A program made the translations under genes and the position numbers. This document shows, in pieces, positions 5,599 through 6,074 of a stretch of DNA of 6,074 nt (positions within the stretch are counted from its first letter, which is position 1; each line of letters begins with the position of its first letter). The notes beneath the pieces were generated by a model. It searched no databases. It was not told the DNA's origin and saw only the letters and a list, made by a program, of their open reading frames with translations. The DNA is from Smithella sp. ME-1 (lineage in GTDB: Bacteria > Desulfobacterota > Syntrophia > Syntrophales > Smithellaceae): assembly GCA_000495415.1 (NCBI GenBank), contig AWGX01000651.1, positions 1 through 6,074 of the forward strand, written 5' to 3'.

Positions 5599-6074
5599 AT
5601 GACGCAACAGAAGCAGAAAAAAATCAATTCACAAAGATTTTTCTCTGCTTCTATATTTTGGGTTAGTTTGGGACTGAGCGCAATCTTCTGGGTTGTTGAC
5701 TCAATTCTAACGGTCATTTCGACCAATTCTGCTTTTTTCCCTACGCTTGTCGGCATTGAAACCAGAGGGTTTTGGCAGCGTTTGATTGTGCTGTGCTTCC
5801 TTTTCATTTTTGCGTCTCATGTTCAATACAGCGCCAGAAAGAGGCGTGAAGCGGAAGATAAACTTCAACAAACCCTTGAAAGTTTAAAGAGAGCTGTTGG
5901 CACGACTATTCAGGTCTTAGTATCTGCTTTGGAGTCAAGAGATCCTTATACAACTGGCCATCAGAGCAGAACCGCCGATCTGGCTCGCGCCATCGCCATG
6001 GAAATGGGCTTAGCTCAGGATAAAATCGATGGAATTCATATGGCAGGTATCGTTCACGATATAGGGAAAATAGC
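5599..6074 (+). CDS. Membrane-anchored HD-GYP domain protein (probable c-di-GMP phosphodiesterase), 5' part
   Basis: The window shows 158 codons and ends within the catalytic domain. Two hydrophobic helices lie at about residues 15-40 and 60-76, separated by a short loop (about 41-59), too small for a classical sensor domain. A charged helical linker (about 78-100, ARKRREAEDKLQQTLESLKR) probably forms a coiled coil. The HD-GYP domain starts at about 103: ALESRDPYTTGHQSRTADLA (110-129) has the conserved R-D-x-Y-T-x-G-H segment with H121, and HMAGIVHDIGKI (147-158) has the metal-binding H153-D154 pair followed by the family's G-K. Proteins of this type hydrolyse cyclic di-GMP. The GYP motif itself lies beyond the window, so activity cannot be judged. 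ATG 5599 is preferred; an in-frame TAA at 5548 bounds the frame, and TTG 5551 is the only other upstream start worth noting. The ribosome binding site is weak (AAGAATGGA, 8 bases upstream). It has its own promoter and is divergent from the crotonase. Confidence 0.88.
   Translation, partial: MTQQKQKKINSQRFFSASIFWVSLGLSAIFWVVDSILTVISTNSAFFPTLVGIETRGFWQRLIVLCFLFIFASHVQYSARKRREAEDKLQQTLESLKRAVGTTIQVLVSALESRDPYTTGHQSRTADLARAIAMEMGLAQDKIDGIHMAGIVHDIGKI

Noticed and set aside
5469..5666. 65-codon plus-strand hydrophobic open frame
   Set aside because: It overlaps the promoter region and the first codons of the HD-GYP gene in another frame; the hydrophobicity comes from the T-rich DNA.

Overview
The window holds six protein-coding genes, two of them cut by the window edges, plus one gene remnant. 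There is no rRNA, tRNA, CRISPR array or recognisable insertion sequence. Gene content fits a Gram-negative, probably anaerobic bacterium of the Desulfobacterota type (for example sulfate reducers or syntrophs): a TMTC-like membrane glycosyltransferase fused to TPRs, a crotonase-family acyl-CoA enzyme, a DUF2845 secreted protein and an HD-GYP signalling protein. This assignment is an inference from family distribution; no single marker proves it.

Layout, left to right. (a) 1-1121, minus strand: the first 373 codons of a large protein resembling the AddB-like inactive-helicase/PD-(D/E)XK nuclease family; its C-terminus lies outside the window. (b) 1122-1246: a short AT-rich divergent intergenic region. 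(c) 1247-2559, plus strand: a two-gene unit joined by an ATGA overlap, encoding a MidA/NDUFAF7-like SAM methyltransferase and an exported six-cysteine DUF2845 protein. (d) 2560-2739: directly after the DUF2845 stop, and in the same frame, a stretch that reads as the C-terminal end of an SGNH/GDSL hydrolase with no N-terminal part. (e) 2776-4410, minus strand: a polytopic GT-C-type glycosyltransferase with three C-terminal TPRs, starting at GTG. (f) 4454-5248, minus strand: a crotonase-family enzyme with a strong ribosome binding site, 43 bases upstream of the glycosyltransferase and possibly co-transcribed with it. (g) 5249-5598: a divergent intergenic region with candidate promoters on both strands and a 14-bp tandem duplication. 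(h) 5599-6074, plus strand: the start of a membrane-anchored HD-GYP protein, cut by the window end at its HD motif.

Functionally this is a mixed neighbourhood (DNA repair, methylation and envelope, surface glycosylation, acyl-CoA metabolism, cyclic-di-GMP signalling), not one pathway. The best candidate for an undescribed unit is the translationally coupled methyltransferase/DUF2845 pair. The other notable points are the SGNH hydrolase remnant beside that pair and a crotonase that appears to have tryptophan in place of one of the two classical catalytic glutamates. I see no strong evidence for a wholly new multi-gene system.
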